DNA of 64,000 nt, taken from NCBI RefSeq assembly GCF_000312385.1, contig NZ_HE997628.1:578843-642842 (forward strand), in the 5' to 3' direction. Both the position numbers and the translations under genes were made by a program. How positions within the stretch are numbered: the first letter of the stretch is position 1; each line of letters opens with the position of its first letter. This stretch comes from Tsukamurella sp. 1534. GTDB lineage: Bacteria > Actinomycetota > Actinomycetes > Mycobacteriales > Mycobacteriaceae. Under the pieces are notes generated by a model. That model had not been told where the DNA came from. It did no database searches and saw nothing but the letters and a program-made list of their open reading frames with translations. Positions 1 through 10,599 of this stretch are shown one piece after another.

Positions 1-1
1 C

Positions 2-448
2 GGGCGCCGTCGCCTCGGGCAGGGCTACGACGCCCTCGCCGTCGACGCGCTGCGGGCGCTGCGCGAGGTGGGCGGCGAAGAGGCGGTGCGCGCGTTCGCG
101 CGCCGCCGCGCCGATCAGGCGCTGGGCGCCATCAGCCCGGCCGATCCCGATGCGGATCCGGTCGACGGTGCCCGTAGGATCGCGGCGGCCCTCTCGGACG
201 CCGGATTCGCCGCCGACGCCCGGGAAGTGGGCGCCGGTGTCCAGATCTGCCAACACCACTGCCCGGTGTCGGAGGTCGCAGCCGAGTTCCCCGAATTGTG
301 CGAGGCCGAAATTTCGGCGATCGAGCAGGCGTTGGGAACTCATGTACAGCGATTGGCCACCATCGCCAACGGTGACCGCGCATGCACCACCCACGTGCCC
401 CTCGAGCGCGTGGCACCACGAGCAACCCCCGCGAAGGAGCTTCGATGA
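2..448 (+). CDS. sufR: SufR-like Fe-S-sensing repressor (3' part)
   Basis: This is the C-terminal 148 residues of a gene whose start, with the DNA-binding domain, lies before the window. The tail has the cysteine pattern CQHHC, then one Cys about 13 residues later (PELCEAE) and one near the end (DRACTT). That matches the Fe-S cluster-binding end of SufR-type repressors of suf operons. Its TGA overlaps the sufB ATG, so the regulator is translationally coupled to the genes it should control. In this family, cluster loss relieves repression when Fe-S demand rises. The identity is firm from the cysteine pattern and the position; the N-terminal helix-turn-helix cannot be seen. Confidence 0.88.
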   Translation, partial: GRRRLGQGYDALAVDALRALREVGGEEAVRAFARRRADQALGAISPADPDADPVDGARRIAAALSDAGFAADAREVGAGVQICQHHCPVSEVAAEFPELCEAEISAIEQALGTHVQRLATIANGDRACTTHVPLERVAPRATPAKELR

Positions 449-1875
449 CAACGGTCGAGAACGGCCCGCTGTCCCAAGAGGAGACGATCGCCTCACTGGG
501 CAATTACGGCTACGGCTGGCATGATTCCGACGCCGCGGGCGCGTCGGCCCAGCGCGGGCTCTCCGAGGCCATCGTCGCGGACATCTCCGCGAAGAAGAAC
601 GAGTCCGAGTGGATGCTGCAGCAGCGCCTCAAGGCCCTGAGCATCTTCGACAAGAAGCCGATGCCCACCTGGGGCAGCAACCTCGACGGCATCGATTTCG
701 ACAACATCAAGTACTTCGTGCGCTCGTCCGAGAAGCAGGCCGAGTCGTGGGAGGACCTTCCCGAGGACATCAAGAACACGTACGACAAGCTCGGCATCCC
801 CGAGGCGGAGAAGCAGCGGCTCGTCGCCGGTGTGGCCGCGCAGTACGAGTCCGAGGTGGTCTACCACTCCATCCGTGAGGACCTGGAGGAGAAGGGTGTC
901 ATCTTCATGGACACCGACACCGGCCTCCGTGAGCATCCGGAGCTCTTCGAGGAGTACTTCGGCTCCGTGATCCCCGCGGGCGACAACAAGTTCTCCGCGC
1001 TGAACACGGCCGTGTGGTCCGGAGGCTCCTTCATCTACGTGCCGCCGGGCGTCCACGTGGACATCCCGCTGCAGGCCTACTTCCGGATCAACACCGAGAA
1101 CATGGGCCAGTTCGAGCGCACCCTGATCATCGTCGACGAGGACGCCTACGTGCACTACGTCGAGGGCTGCACCGCGCCGATCTACAAGTCGGACTCGTTG
1201 CACTCCGCGGTCGTCGAGATCGTCGTCAAGAAGGGCGGCCGCTGCCGCTACACGACCATCCAGAACTGGTCGAACAACGTGTACAACCTGGTGACCAAGC
1301 GCGCCAAGGCCGAGGCCGGCGCCACCATGGAGTGGATCGACGGCAACATCGGCTCCAAGGTCACCATGAAGTACCCGGCCGTGTGGATGACCGGCGAGCA
1401 CGCCAAGGGCGAGGTGCTCTCCGTGGCGTTCGCCGGCGAGGGCCAGCACCAGGACACCGGCTCGAAGATGGTGCACCTCGCGCCGAACACGTCGAGCAAC
1501 ATCGTCAGCAAGTCGGTGGCGCGCGGCGGCGGCCGCGCCAGCTACCGCGGCCTGATCCAGGTGAACAAGGGCGCGCACGGCAGCCGGTCGACGGTGAAGT
1601 GCGACGCGCTGCTGGTGGACACCATCTCGCGGTCGGACACCTACCCGTACGTGGACATCCGCGAGGACGACGTGACGATGGGCCACGAGGCCACCGTCTC
1701 GAAGGTCTCCGACGACCAGCTGTTCTACCTGATGAGCCGCGGCCTCACCGAGGACGAGGCCATGGCCATGGTGGTGCGCGGCTTCGTCGAGCCCATCGCC
1801 AAGGAGCTGCCGATGGAGTACGCCCTCGAGTTGAACCGCCTGATCGAGCTGCAGATGGAAGGATCGGTGGGCTAG
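445..1875 (+). CDS. sufB: Fe-S cluster assembly scaffold protein SufB
   Basis: SufB is the scaffold subunit of the cytosolic SufBC2D complex, on which Fe-S clusters are built from SufS/SufU-derived sulfur. The 476-residue protein has the family core with the beta-helix segment and the C-terminal [20 protein letters not shown] motif. The ATG at 445 is preferred over an upstream in-frame ATG because GAAGGAG lies just before it and it overlaps the sufR stop. The length is the plain bacterial one. The M. tuberculosis homologue carries an intein, and none is present here. It is followed without a gap by sufD. Confidence 0.97.
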   Translation: MTTVENGPLSQEETIASLGNYGYGWHDSDAAGASAQRGLSEAIVADISAKKNESEWMLQQRLKALSIFDKKPMPTWGSNLDGIDFDNIKYFVRSSEKQAESWEDLPEDIKNTYDKLGIPEAEKQRLVAGVAAQYESEVVYHSIREDLEEKGVIFMDTDTGLREHPELFEEYFGSVIPAGDNKFSALNTAVWSGGSFIYVPPGVHVDIPLQAYFRINTENMGQFERTLIIVDEDAYVHYVEGCTAPIYKSDSLHSAVVEIVVKKGGRCRYTTIQNWSNNVYNLVTKRAKAEAGATMEWIDGNIGSKVTMKYPAVWMTGEHAKGEVLSVAFAGEGQHQDTGSKMVHLAPNTSSNIVSKSVARGGGRASYRGLIQVNKGAHGSRSTVKCDALLVDTISRSDTYPYVDIREDDVTMGHEATVSKVSDDQLFYLMSRGLTEDEAMAMVVRGFVEPIAKELPMEYALELNRLIELQMEGSVG

Positions 1876-3053
1876 TGACGGCCACTCCGCTGAACGAGGC
1901 CGTCGAGGCCCACCCCGTCGCGAACAAGGGCGAGCTCTTCACCTCGTTCGACGCCGCGGCGTTCGAGATCCCCAGCCACCGCGACGAGGCGTGGCGGTTC
2001 ACGCCGCTGCGCCGCCTCCGCGGGCTGCACGACGGGTCGGCGCAGGCCGACGGTGCCGTGGCCGTGTCCGTCGACGCCGTGCCGGACGGCCTCGCGGTCG
2101 AGACCGTCGCCAAGGGCGATTCCCGGCTCGGCGAGGCGGGCGTGCCGTTCGACCGGGTCGCGGCGCAGGCGTTCACGTCGATGACCGAGGCCACTGTGCT
2201 GACGGTGGCCAAGGAGGCCGAGATCGCCGAGCCGATCTTCGTCCGCATCGCCGGCCCCGGCGAGGGGAAGACCGCCTTCGCGCACATCCAGGTCCGCCTG
2301 GAGCGGCACGCCCGCGCCGTGGTCGTGCTCGACCACACCGGCTCGGGCACCGTGGCCGAGAACGTCGAGGTCATCGTGGGCGACGGTGCGTCACTGCAGA
2401 TCATCGACGCGCAGGACTTCGCGGACGACGCCGTGTGGGTCACCCAGCACCATGTGCGGGTGGGCCGCGACGCCACCGCCCGCCACTTCGCGGTGCAGCT
2501 GGGCGGCGAGCTGGTGCGCATGACGCCGCGCGTCACGTTCGACGCGCCGGGCGGCAACGCGGAGCTGTTCGGGCTCTACTTCGCCGACGCGGGCCAGCAC
2601 CTGGAGCAGCGCCTCCTGGTGGATCATTCGGTGCCGCACTGCAAGTCGAACGTCGTGTACAAGGGCGCGCTGCAGGGCGACCCGGCATCCAAGGTGCCCG
2701 ACGCGCACACGGTGTGGGTGGGCGACGTGCTGATCCGGGCCGAGGCCGAGGGCACCGACACCTTCGAGCTCAACCGCAACCTGGTGCTCACCGACGGTGC
2801 CCGCGCCGATTCGGTGCCGAACCTGGAGATCGAGACCGGCGAGATCGAGGGCGCGGGCCACGCCAGCGCCACCGGCCGCTTCGACGACGAGCAGCTGTTC
2901 TACCTGCGCTCACGTGGCGTCCCGGAGGACGAGGCCCGTCGCCTGGTGGTGCGCGGCTTCTTCCAGGAGCTGATCGACCGGATCTCCGTGCCCGAACTCC
3001 GCGAGCGCCTGTCCGCCGCCATCGAAAACGAACTCGCCACCGCCGGCGTCTGA
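1875..3053 (+). CDS. sufD: Fe-S cluster assembly protein SufD
   Basis: SufD is the paralogue of SufB that pairs with it in the SufBC2D scaffold and helps bring in iron. The 392-residue product ends with the shared SufB/D motif (LRSRGVPEDEARRLVVRGFF). The start is GTG at 1875, which shares its first base with the last base of the sufB TAG, so the genes are translationally coupled. The N-terminal region includes HRDEAWRFTPLRRL, typical of SufD. It is followed after 19 bases by sufC. No abnormality is seen. Confidence 0.96.
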   Translation: MTATPLNEAVEAHPVANKGELFTSFDAAAFEIPSHRDEAWRFTPLRRLRGLHDGSAQADGAVAVSVDAVPDGLAVETVAKGDSRLGEAGVPFDRVAAQAFTSMTEATVLTVAKEAEIAEPIFVRIAGPGEGKTAFAHIQVRLERHARAVVVLDHTGSGTVAENVEVIVGDGASLQIIDAQDFADDAVWVTQHHVRVGRDATARHFAVQLGGELVRMTPRVTFDAPGGNAELFGLYFADAGQHLEQRLLVDHSVPHCKSNVVYKGALQGDPASKVPDAHTVWVGDVLIRAEAEGTDTFELNRNLVLTDGARADSVPNLEIETGEIEGAGHASATGRFDDEQLFYLRSRGVPEDEARRLVVRGFFQELIDRISVPELRERLSAAIENELATAGV

Positions 3054-3072
3054 TACTTACGAAGGAACCATC

Positions 3073-5101
<2,029 letters not shown>

Positions 5102-5102
<1 letters not shown>

Positions 5103-5563
5103 TGCGTATGGAGCAGATGTACCAGGACGTGATCCTGGACCACTACAAGCACCCGCACGGCCGCGGACTACGCGAGCCCTTCGAGGCCGAGGTGCACCAC
5201 GTCAACCCCACCTGCGGCGACGAGGTCACCCTGCGGGTGCATCTGTCCGACGATCGGGAGACCGTCGTCGACGTGTCCTACGACGGCCAGGGCTGCTCGA
5301 TCTCGCAGGCGTCCACTTCGGTGCTCACGGACCAGGTGATCGGCGCGCCCGTCGGCGAGGCGCTGAAGATGCTGCAGTCGTACACCGAGATGCTGCAATC
5401 CCGTGGGACGATCGAGGGCGACGAGGACCTGATCGGCGACGGGATCGCCTTCGTGGGCGTGTCCAAGTACCCGGCGCGTGTGAAGTGCGCGCTGCTCGGA
5501 TGGATGGCGTTCAAGGACGCCCTGGCACAGATCATCGATTCTTCGGAGGAGAAGTCGGCATGA
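5102..5563 (+). CDS. sufU: Zinc-dependent sulfurtransferase SufU
   Basis: SufU accepts persulfide sulfur from SufS and passes it to the SufBCD scaffold; in Gram-positive bacteria it is a zinc protein rather than an IscU scaffold. The 153 residues hold the three expected cysteines, in NPTCGDEV, GQGCSISQAS and VKCALLGW, plus the family N-terminus MYQDVILDHYKHP. The ATG at 5102 shares its first base with the end of the sufS TGA, which fixes the start. A longer in-frame upstream extension lies inside sufS and is ignored. Confidence 0.96.
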
Positions 5564-5961
5564 CCGAGAACACCGCGGAGCAGGCGCCCGAGGCCGTCCA
5601 GGAGTCGGCACCGGAGTCCGCCGCCACCACCGACAACCCGCTCAACCTCCCGACCCTCGACGACGTCGAGGAGGCCATGCGTGACGTGGTCGACCCCGAG
5701 TTGGGGATCAACGTCGTCGACCTCGGCCTGGTCTACGACCTCAAGGTGGAGGACGACGCCTCGGTCCTCATCGACATGACACTGACCTCGGCGGCCTGCC
5801 CGCTGACCGACGTCATCGAGGACCAGACCCGCGCCGCCCTCGTTTCTTCGGGCCTCGCGACCGACGCCAAGATCAACTGGGTCTGGATGCCCCCGTGGGG
5901 CCCGGACAAGATCACCGACGACGGCCGCGAGCAGCTGCGGGCTCTGGGCTTCACCGTCTAG
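5560..5961 (+). CDS. sufT: SufT-like metal-sulfur cluster assembly factor (DUF59/MIP18)
   Basis: This DUF59/MIP18-family protein of 133 residues is the usual last gene of actinobacterial suf operons and is thought to help mature or deliver Fe-S clusters. An acidic, low-complexity N-terminal stretch of about 30 residues is followed by the DUF59 core (EEAMRDVVDPELGINVVDLG) and the motif TSAACPLTD with the conserved cysteine. The C-terminal WMPPWGPDKI motif is also typical. The start codon is inside the sufU stop. The symbol sufT is used by analogy; the biochemical role in this organism is inferred. Confidence 0.9.
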   Translation: MTENTAEQAPEAVQESAPESAATTDNPLNLPTLDDVEEAMRDVVDPELGINVVDLGLVYDLKVEDDASVLIDMTLTSAACPLTDVIEDQTRAALVSSGLATDAKINWVWMPPWGPDKITDDGREQLRALGFTV

Positions 5962-6103
5962 CGAGGACCAACGGCCGGATGACGGATCGTGGCTGGTGGG
6001 AGAACTGGACTCGCGCCGATCACCGTCTTCTTCCAGGTGGGGTCCCGGTAGGGTTATACGGTATGTGCTTGTCCATCGGTACCTCCGCTGGAGGCGACGA
6101 CCG

Positions 6104-6592
6104 GTGAGGTACACCCTCTCGATCGAGATCAACCGCCCCCGCCAGGACGTGGTCCGGCTGCTCGCGGACCCGGCGCAGATGCCGAAGTGGCTGCGGGGCC
6201 TCGTCTCGCACGAACCGGTGAGCGGAATCCACGGTCAACTGGGCACCATCTCTCGAGTCGTGTTCCAAACGGGGAATCGGCGGATGGAAGCCACGGAGAC
6301 TATCACTCGGGTGGATCCAGCAGAGCTGGAGGACATCCCGAGCTCGATGGTGGTGCACTACGACCGCGAGATCGTGGCCGCAGGCATGTGGCAGGTCCAG
6401 CGGGACCGGATCATCGACGCGGGCCCCGGTCGGACGTTGTGGGAGAGCGAGAGCGAGTTCCGGTTCGACGGACTCATGATGCGGATGGTCGCAGCGGTCG
6501 TGCCCGGCATGTTCCGCAAGCAATCGAAACAGCACATGGAGGACTTCAAAGGATTCGCCGAGTACGGGACGGACGTTCGTCAGGCGACCTGA
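6104..6592 (+). CDS. SRPBCC-family (polyketide cyclase-like) protein
   Basis: The 162-residue protein looks like a START/SRPBCC hydrophobic-pocket protein: an N-terminal strand (YTLSIEINRPRQDVVRLL) leads into a helix with ADPAQMPKWLRGL, followed by alternating strands and a long C-terminal helix ending with HMEDFKGFAEYG. No catalytic residues can be assigned, so a role in binding a lipid-like or aromatic ligand is only inferred. The GTG at 6104 is chosen because GGAGGCGA lies 5 bases upstream and the SRPBCC strand begins right there. It lies 142 bases after the suf operon and is probably separate from it. Confidence 0.7.
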   Translation: MRYTLSIEINRPRQDVVRLLADPAQMPKWLRGLVSHEPVSGIHGQLGTISRVVFQTGNRRMEATETITRVDPAELEDIPSSMVVHYDREIVAAGMWQVQRDRIIDAGPGRTLWESESEFRFDGLMMRMVAAVVPGMFRKQSKQHMEDFKGFAEYGTDVRQAT

Positions 6593-6680
6593 CCCCGACG
6601 CCGAACACACCGTTTCCGAACTGGCGCGACCCACCACAGCGGTGGTTCGTGCGGTGCTTGCCGCCTGCTGTCCCGGACCG

Positions 6681-7919
6681 TCATCGATCATCCAGCCCAC
6701 CGCCCAGTCGGGCGATCTGGGCGTTGAGGTAACGCTGTTCGGGGATGTTGGTACAGACTCGGCCGGCGGTGCGATAACTGTCCAGCGCTTCGCGGTGACG
6801 TCCGCAGGCCTCGAGTATCGGCGCCCGCACCGCGTGCAAGCGGTGCCCGCGGTTCATGCGGGGGTCGTCGAGGAGTGGATCGAGAAGGGCCAACGCGGTC
6901 TCGGGCGCGTGCGCTTCGCTCACGGCCACTGCGTAGTTCAGTGTGACGGTCGGCGACGGAGCCACCCGGGCGAGCATCGAATAGAGTTCGACGATCTGCG
7001 GCCAGTCGGTCTGCTCCCACGTGGCGGCTTCGGCGTGCACCGCGGCGATCGCGGCCTGCAGTTGGTACGCACCGACCGTGCCCACCGGCAGCGCGTTCTC
7101 GACGAGTGCGATTCCCTCGGCGATGGATTCGTGGTCCCAGAGCGTCCGGTCTTGATCCTTGAGCCTGACCAGGTCTCCGTCGGTGGTGGTGCGCGCGGGT
7201 CGGCGTGCGTCGTTGAGCAGCAGTAGTGCGAGGAGGCCGGCAGTCTCGGAGTCGTCGTGGAACCTGCTGTGCAGCAGCCGTGTCAGCCTGATCGCTTCCG
7301 TGGTCACCTCGGTATCGAGGAGGTAGCCTTCGAATCGGCTGTGCCCTGCGGTGTACATCAGGTACAGCGCCTGCCGGAGCGACGGCAGGCGCTCACGCGG
7401 GTCGGTCGGAGCGGGAAACTCCCGGTGTTGCGCCTCGAGGACCGCCTTGGCGCGGCTGATTCTCTGGCCCGCGGTCGACGAGGGAATGAGATAGACGGCG
7501 GCGATCTGTCTGGTGCTGAGCCCAAGAATCGTCCGGAGTGCCAGTGTGACTCGGGATTCCGACGTGAGCGCGGGATGGCAGCACAGAGTGAGAACGTCCA
7601 GGGTCGCGTCGTGATTCTCGATCCCCGGGTCGACATCGAACGAGCCGTCGGCGGCGTCGAGGCTCGCCGCTCTCTGTTCGCGTGCTCGTCGAGCGACGTC
7701 TTGACGCCTGCTGTCGACCAACCGGCGTGATGCGATGCGAAGGAGCCAGCCGCGGGGCCTCTCGGGAACTCCGCTGCTGGGCCACTGGAGCGACGCCTCG
7801 ATCAGCGCCTCCTGTACGGCGTCCTCACACGCGGCGAAATCGCCGTACCGCCTCATCAGGGCGGCGAGCAGGTGCGGCGTCTCGCGCCGCCACACCTGCT
7901 CGCCGACGGTCCCGGTCAT
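6681..7919 (-). CDS. ECF42-type RNA polymerase sigma factor with C-terminal extension
   Basis: This is a 412-residue extracytoplasmic-function sigma factor. Region 2 is in the first 80 residues (RRYGDFAACEDAVQEA) and region 4 around residues 120-160 (ILGLSTRQIAAVYLIPSS). A long helical C-terminal part of about 230 residues follows, as in the ECF42 group, where the extension replaces an anti-sigma factor in control. The start overlaps the stop of the DGPF/YCII gene by 4 bases (ATGA), the classic ECF42 arrangement. The short motif after region 4 reads ALYLMYTAGH, whereas many relatives have a more FNEGY-like sequence. The signal sensed by the group is not known to me. Confidence 0.88.
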   Translation of the reverse strand: MTGTVGEQVWRRETPHLLAALMRRYGDFAACEDAVQEALIEASLQWPSSGVPERPRGWLLRIASRRLVDSRRQDVARRAREQRAASLDAADGSFDVDPGIENHDATLDVLTLCCHPALTSESRVTLALRTILGLSTRQIAAVYLIPSSTAGQRISRAKAVLEAQHREFPAPTDPRERLPSLRQALYLMYTAGHSRFEGYLLDTEVTTEAIRLTRLLHSRFHDDSETAGLLALLLLNDARRPARTTTDGDLVRLKDQDRTLWDHESIAEGIALVENALPVGTVGAYQLQAAIAAVHAEAATWEQTDWPQIVELYSMLARVAPSPTVTLNYAVAVSEAHAPETALALLDPLLDDPRMNRGHRLHAVRAPILEACGRHREALDSYRTAGRVCTNIPEQRYLNAQIARLGGGLDDR

Positions 7920-8311
7920 TCGTCGCCGTCGTCCATCGACCCCATGACCGGACGGAGCTCCACCGTCTCGCCAGGCCCGGCGAATCCGGTCGCGATCTCC
8001 TCGGCGCGGTCGCGTGAGTGGACGTCGATGAGGAAGAACCCGGCGAGATGCTCCTTGCTCTCCGCGTACGGACCGTCGCTCGAGGTGGGTTCTCCGGCGT
8101 GCCAGCGGTAGAGCTTCGAGGTCGACGGGGCGCCGAGCGCCTCGCCGCCGAGGAGTTCGCCGCGTTCCTGTGCCTGCCCGAGCAGCGTCTCGAAGTCCGC
8201 ATTCATGCGGTCCCGCTGCTCCTGCGGCAGTGCCTGGTGCTCTGCCAGATAGTCACCGGTCGGGTGGCCCCACGGATCGGGGTTCGAGTGAATGAGGATG
8301 ACGTACTTCAT
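7916..8311 (-). CDS. YCII/DGPF-domain protein, partner of the ECF42 sigma factor
   Basis: The 131-residue YCII-related protein begins MKYVILIHSNPDPWGH and contains SSDGPYAESKEHLAGFF, a variant of the DGPF motif (here DGPY) that names the family. DGPF genes are the conserved neighbours and regulon members of ECF42 sigma factors. Their biochemical function is unsettled. The start at 8311 follows the conserved N-terminus; further in-frame codons upstream lack family sequence. It is transcribed first in a two-gene operon with the sigma factor, from a promoter matching the ECF42 consensus. Confidence 0.85.
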   Translation of the reverse strand: MKYVILIHSNPDPWGHPTGDYLAEHQALPQEQRDRMNADFETLLGQAQERGELLGGEALGAPSTSKLYRWHAGEPTSSDGPYAESKEHLAGFFLIDVHSRDRAEEIATGFAGPGETVELRPVMGSMDDGDE

Positions 8312-8360
8312 CGATGTGCCTTCCGTCGAGAGAGCCGCCTCTCGGCCCTTCCAGTGTGAC

Positions 8361-8387
8361 ATCGGAGCCGGCGGAACTTCTTCGACA
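8361..8387 (-). promoter_or_regulatory. Candidate ECF42-dependent promoter
   Basis: On the minus strand, TGTCGA (8387-8382) and CGAT (8364-8361) are separated by exactly 17 bases, and the DGPF gene starts about 50 bases downstream. The published ECF42 target motif, as I remember it from Streptomyces venezuelae work, is TGTCGA at -35 and CGA(T/C) at -10. Fit and position suggest autoregulation of the DGPF-sigma operon. Confidence 0.65.
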
Positions 8388-8591
8388 TGGCACGGGTGCC
8401 GCCCGTAGCCCGGTGAGTGTCGACACCGCGACATGCCCTGGCCGCGCACGCCCCTCCGACAGGGACGACTCGACCGCCTCAGGGAGTTCCCGGCACCTGG
8501 TCGGAGGAAGAACGTGGGTGAGACGACAACGCCGGTGAGACGACTCGGCGTCGCGCGTGATCTCGTCTACGGAGAATCGGAGGAGGTCAGG

Positions 8592-9005
8592 TCAACGGAT
8601 CACGGTCGTGCCCGAGCACTCCAGGTACGGCCGGTTCAGCGAACCGTCGGAGACGTGCAGGGTGTACTCGACGGTGCCGGCTCCGGTGGGTACCGCGTTG
8701 ATCGAGGACGACAGCTGTCCTGGGAAGAAGCCCGGCGCTCCCGGGGCGCGCTGCGATCCCACCTGTCCCGTCGCGGTGTTTCGCCAGTCGACAACGGTGC
8801 TCGTGGTCGCCGGGTCGGCCTTACTGGGCCACACAGCCAGGAAGTCGACAGCGGCAGGGACCGATTGGGACTGCCCTGCTCCGACGCTGAGATCATTGCC
8901 CACACTGCAGCCGGCAGGGGCGGCGGCGGCACCGGTGACCCCCAGTGCGGAAGCACTCAGCCCGAGCGCGCCGGCGAACGTCATGACTTTGGCGATACGA
9001 GACAT
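8592..9005 (-). CDS. Small secreted protein of unknown function
   Basis: The 137-residue protein has a clear Sec signal peptide: MSRIAKVMTF, a hydrophobic alanine-rich core, and a likely cleavage after GAAAAPA. The mature part has two cysteines (near the mature N-terminus and near the C-terminal end, LECSGTTVIR) that could form one disulfide, and looks beta-rich. Such small Ig-like secreted proteins are common in Mycobacteriales, but no function can be given. The start at 9005 is preferred because CCGGAGGG lies just upstream; an earlier in-frame codon would add 15 non-signal residues. Confidence 0.7.
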   Translation of the reverse strand: MSRIAKVMTFAGALGLSASALGVTGAAAAPAGCSVGNDLSVGAGQSQSVPAAVDFLAVWPSKADPATTSTVVDWRNTATGQVGSQRAPGAPGFFPGQLSSSINAVPTGAGTVEYTLHVSDGSLNRPYLECSGTTVIR

Positions 9006-9264
9006 CAGAGAACCCTCCGGATCAAAGGAACGCGTCGATGGTGCGGCCACTTTTCCTGAGCCATGTCGTCACTGTCGCGCCTGCTGCCGCTTTCGTTACT
9101 TCATCCGCACAGCTCCGGCTCTGATCCGCACCTCCTCCGCGCTGAGCGCGCTGCGGAATTTTCGTCGGGTCCGACGTCGCATCGGGGGAGTGCGGTTAGA
9201 GTCGAGCCACGGAGTACGCCGAAGGAGCGGTCAGTGAGCCGCAGTAGGGACTGAAAACAGCCTC

Positions 9265-9963
9265 ATGAGAACAGGATTCGCAGACCGACAAACGATGACC
9301 GTAGCCGCTGGATTCATGACGGCATTGGTGATCGCTACGGGGTGCAGCACCACGGAGGACTCGAACGTCGCGGCGACAGACGCTCCGTCGGTGTCGGCAT
9401 CGGGTGCGCCGGACAGTACGACGACTTCTGTGGCTGCGCCGTCGGCGGGGCCTTCTGCGTCGCGCTCGGCCGGCCCGTCCGCGTCTTCGTCCTCGCGTTC
9501 GTCCGCGGCCCAGAAGGGGGAGGTCACCGCCAAGGGGGTCGACGGCACCGATGTCACGCTCACCGGTGCCATCGCGGCGAAATACCGCTCCGCCACCGAT
9601 TCCCAACGCAAGGGCCTCGGCCCGGTCCTCATGGGCGACCACAACGCCGGTACCCGCGACAGTGGGCTGATCTACCAGCAGTTCAAGGGCGGCGTGATCA
9701 CCGCGAAGAACGCCGACGCCACTGCATTCATCACCTGGGGCAAGATCCGCGACGCGTGGAACATCGAACGCGACTCCGAAGGCAGGCCGGATCAAGCGGG
9801 CCGCAACGGGTCCGCCGGCCCACTCGGCGCCGTGACCAGCGACGAAACCGCGCACGGGAAGCTCAAGCAGACCACTTTCGAGCACGGCAAGATCACTTTC
9901 AACACCCAGACCGGTGCAGTCGAGGTGACGGTCAACGGGAAGGTCGTCCCGGCGGGATTGTGA
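9265..9963 (+). CDS. Putative lipoprotein with Ser/Ala linker and LGFP-like repeats
   Basis: The 232-residue exported protein has a signal sequence ending TALVIATGC, a weak lipobox, which suggests lipidation at Cys27. Then comes a low-complexity linker of about 50 residues rich in Ser, Ala, Pro and Thr, and a C-terminal region with LGFP-type repeat features (GPLGAVTSDE, FEHGKITFNTQTGAVEV). LGFP repeats occur in cell-wall-associated proteins of mycolic-acid bacteria such as the Corynebacterium mycolyltransferase Csp1, where they are thought to bind the wall. No catalytic domain is seen. The alternative start at 9295 would also keep the signal. Confidence 0.7.
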   Translation: MRTGFADRQTMTVAAGFMTALVIATGCSTTEDSNVAATDAPSVSASGAPDSTTTSVAAPSAGPSASRSAGPSASSSSRSSAAQKGEVTAKGVDGTDVTLTGAIAAKYRSATDSQRKGLGPVLMGDHNAGTRDSGLIYQQFKGGVITAKNADATAFITWGKIRDAWNIERDSEGRPDQAGRNGSAGPLGAVTSDETAHGKLKQTTFEHGKITFNTQTGAVEVTVNGKVVPAGL

Positions 9964-10008
9964 CCCGACCGGATCGGTCGCGCACGTCCGACCGGTCGCC
10001 GATGAGCG

Positions 10009-10548
10009 CTAAGCGACGTCGACGACGAACAGTGTTCCGCCGCGCAGCCACGCCCGGTGCAGCTCACGCACTTTCGCTGCGCTGGGCACGCCGGTGCGGT
10101 GGAAGGCGTTCTCGAGGTAGTCGAACGCGGTGACGCGGCCGCAGAAGGCCCGCTCCGCTATTCGCCGCTCGTCGTCGGCGGGTTCCCGGGCCGAACCCGA
10201 CACGGAGTTGCCGCGGAAGCGCAGCGTGACCGACGGGTCGGCACGGATGTTCTTCGCCCACAATGCCTGTTCGCCGGCGATCGATACCAGGAAGACCCGC
10301 GCGTCCACCCGGTAGGCGCGGACGAAGGTGCTCCGCGGCAAGCCCGACCTCCGGCCGATCGTGGTCAGTTCGGCCACCCCGTCGGGCATTCGAACGGCGA
10401 ACCATGGCCGGTGGACCACCTTGAGGATCGTGGTGATCAGCCGCTTCGTGCCGGGCGATTGGATCGACCCGAGCCTGCGGAACCGCTCCGGGCGGTAGTC
10501 GCCGCCGGTGTAGGACAGGCGGTCACCGTCGGTGTCTTCATGCTCCAT
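10009..10548 (-). CDS. Deazaflavin (F420)-dependent nitroreductase-family protein
   Basis: The 179-residue split-barrel protein belongs to the DUF385/DDN group. It shows AELTTIGRRSGLPRSTFVRA, matching the family's TTTGRKSG-like phosphate-binding motif, followed by the strand VFLVSIAGEQALWAKNIRADP, which is the usual W-x-x-N-x-x-A-x-P block. Members use F420 or bind related flavins and reduce enones, nitro compounds or quinones. The ATG at 10548 is preferred over a GTG two codons upstream because GGAGG is 5 bases from it. It is convergent with the lipoprotein gene and unrelated to the operon that follows. Confidence 0.8.
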   Translation of the reverse strand: MEHEDTDGDRLSYTGGDYRPERFRRLGSIQSPGTKRLITTILKVVHRPWFAVRMPDGVAELTTIGRRSGLPRSTFVRAYRVDARVFLVSIAGEQALWAKNIRADPSVTLRFRGNSVSGSAREPADDERRIAERAFCGRVTAFDYLENAFHRTGVPSAAKVRELHRAWLRGGTLFVVDVA

Positions 10549-10599
10549 CGGCACCTCCGCGGTCGCTGTCCTCGATGGTATCGATACCGCTGCCCGGCG

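Noticed and set aside
493-1686. 397-codon minus-strand frame opposite sufB
   Set aside because: A shadow of sufB; the translation is His/Val/Arg-rich without family motifs.
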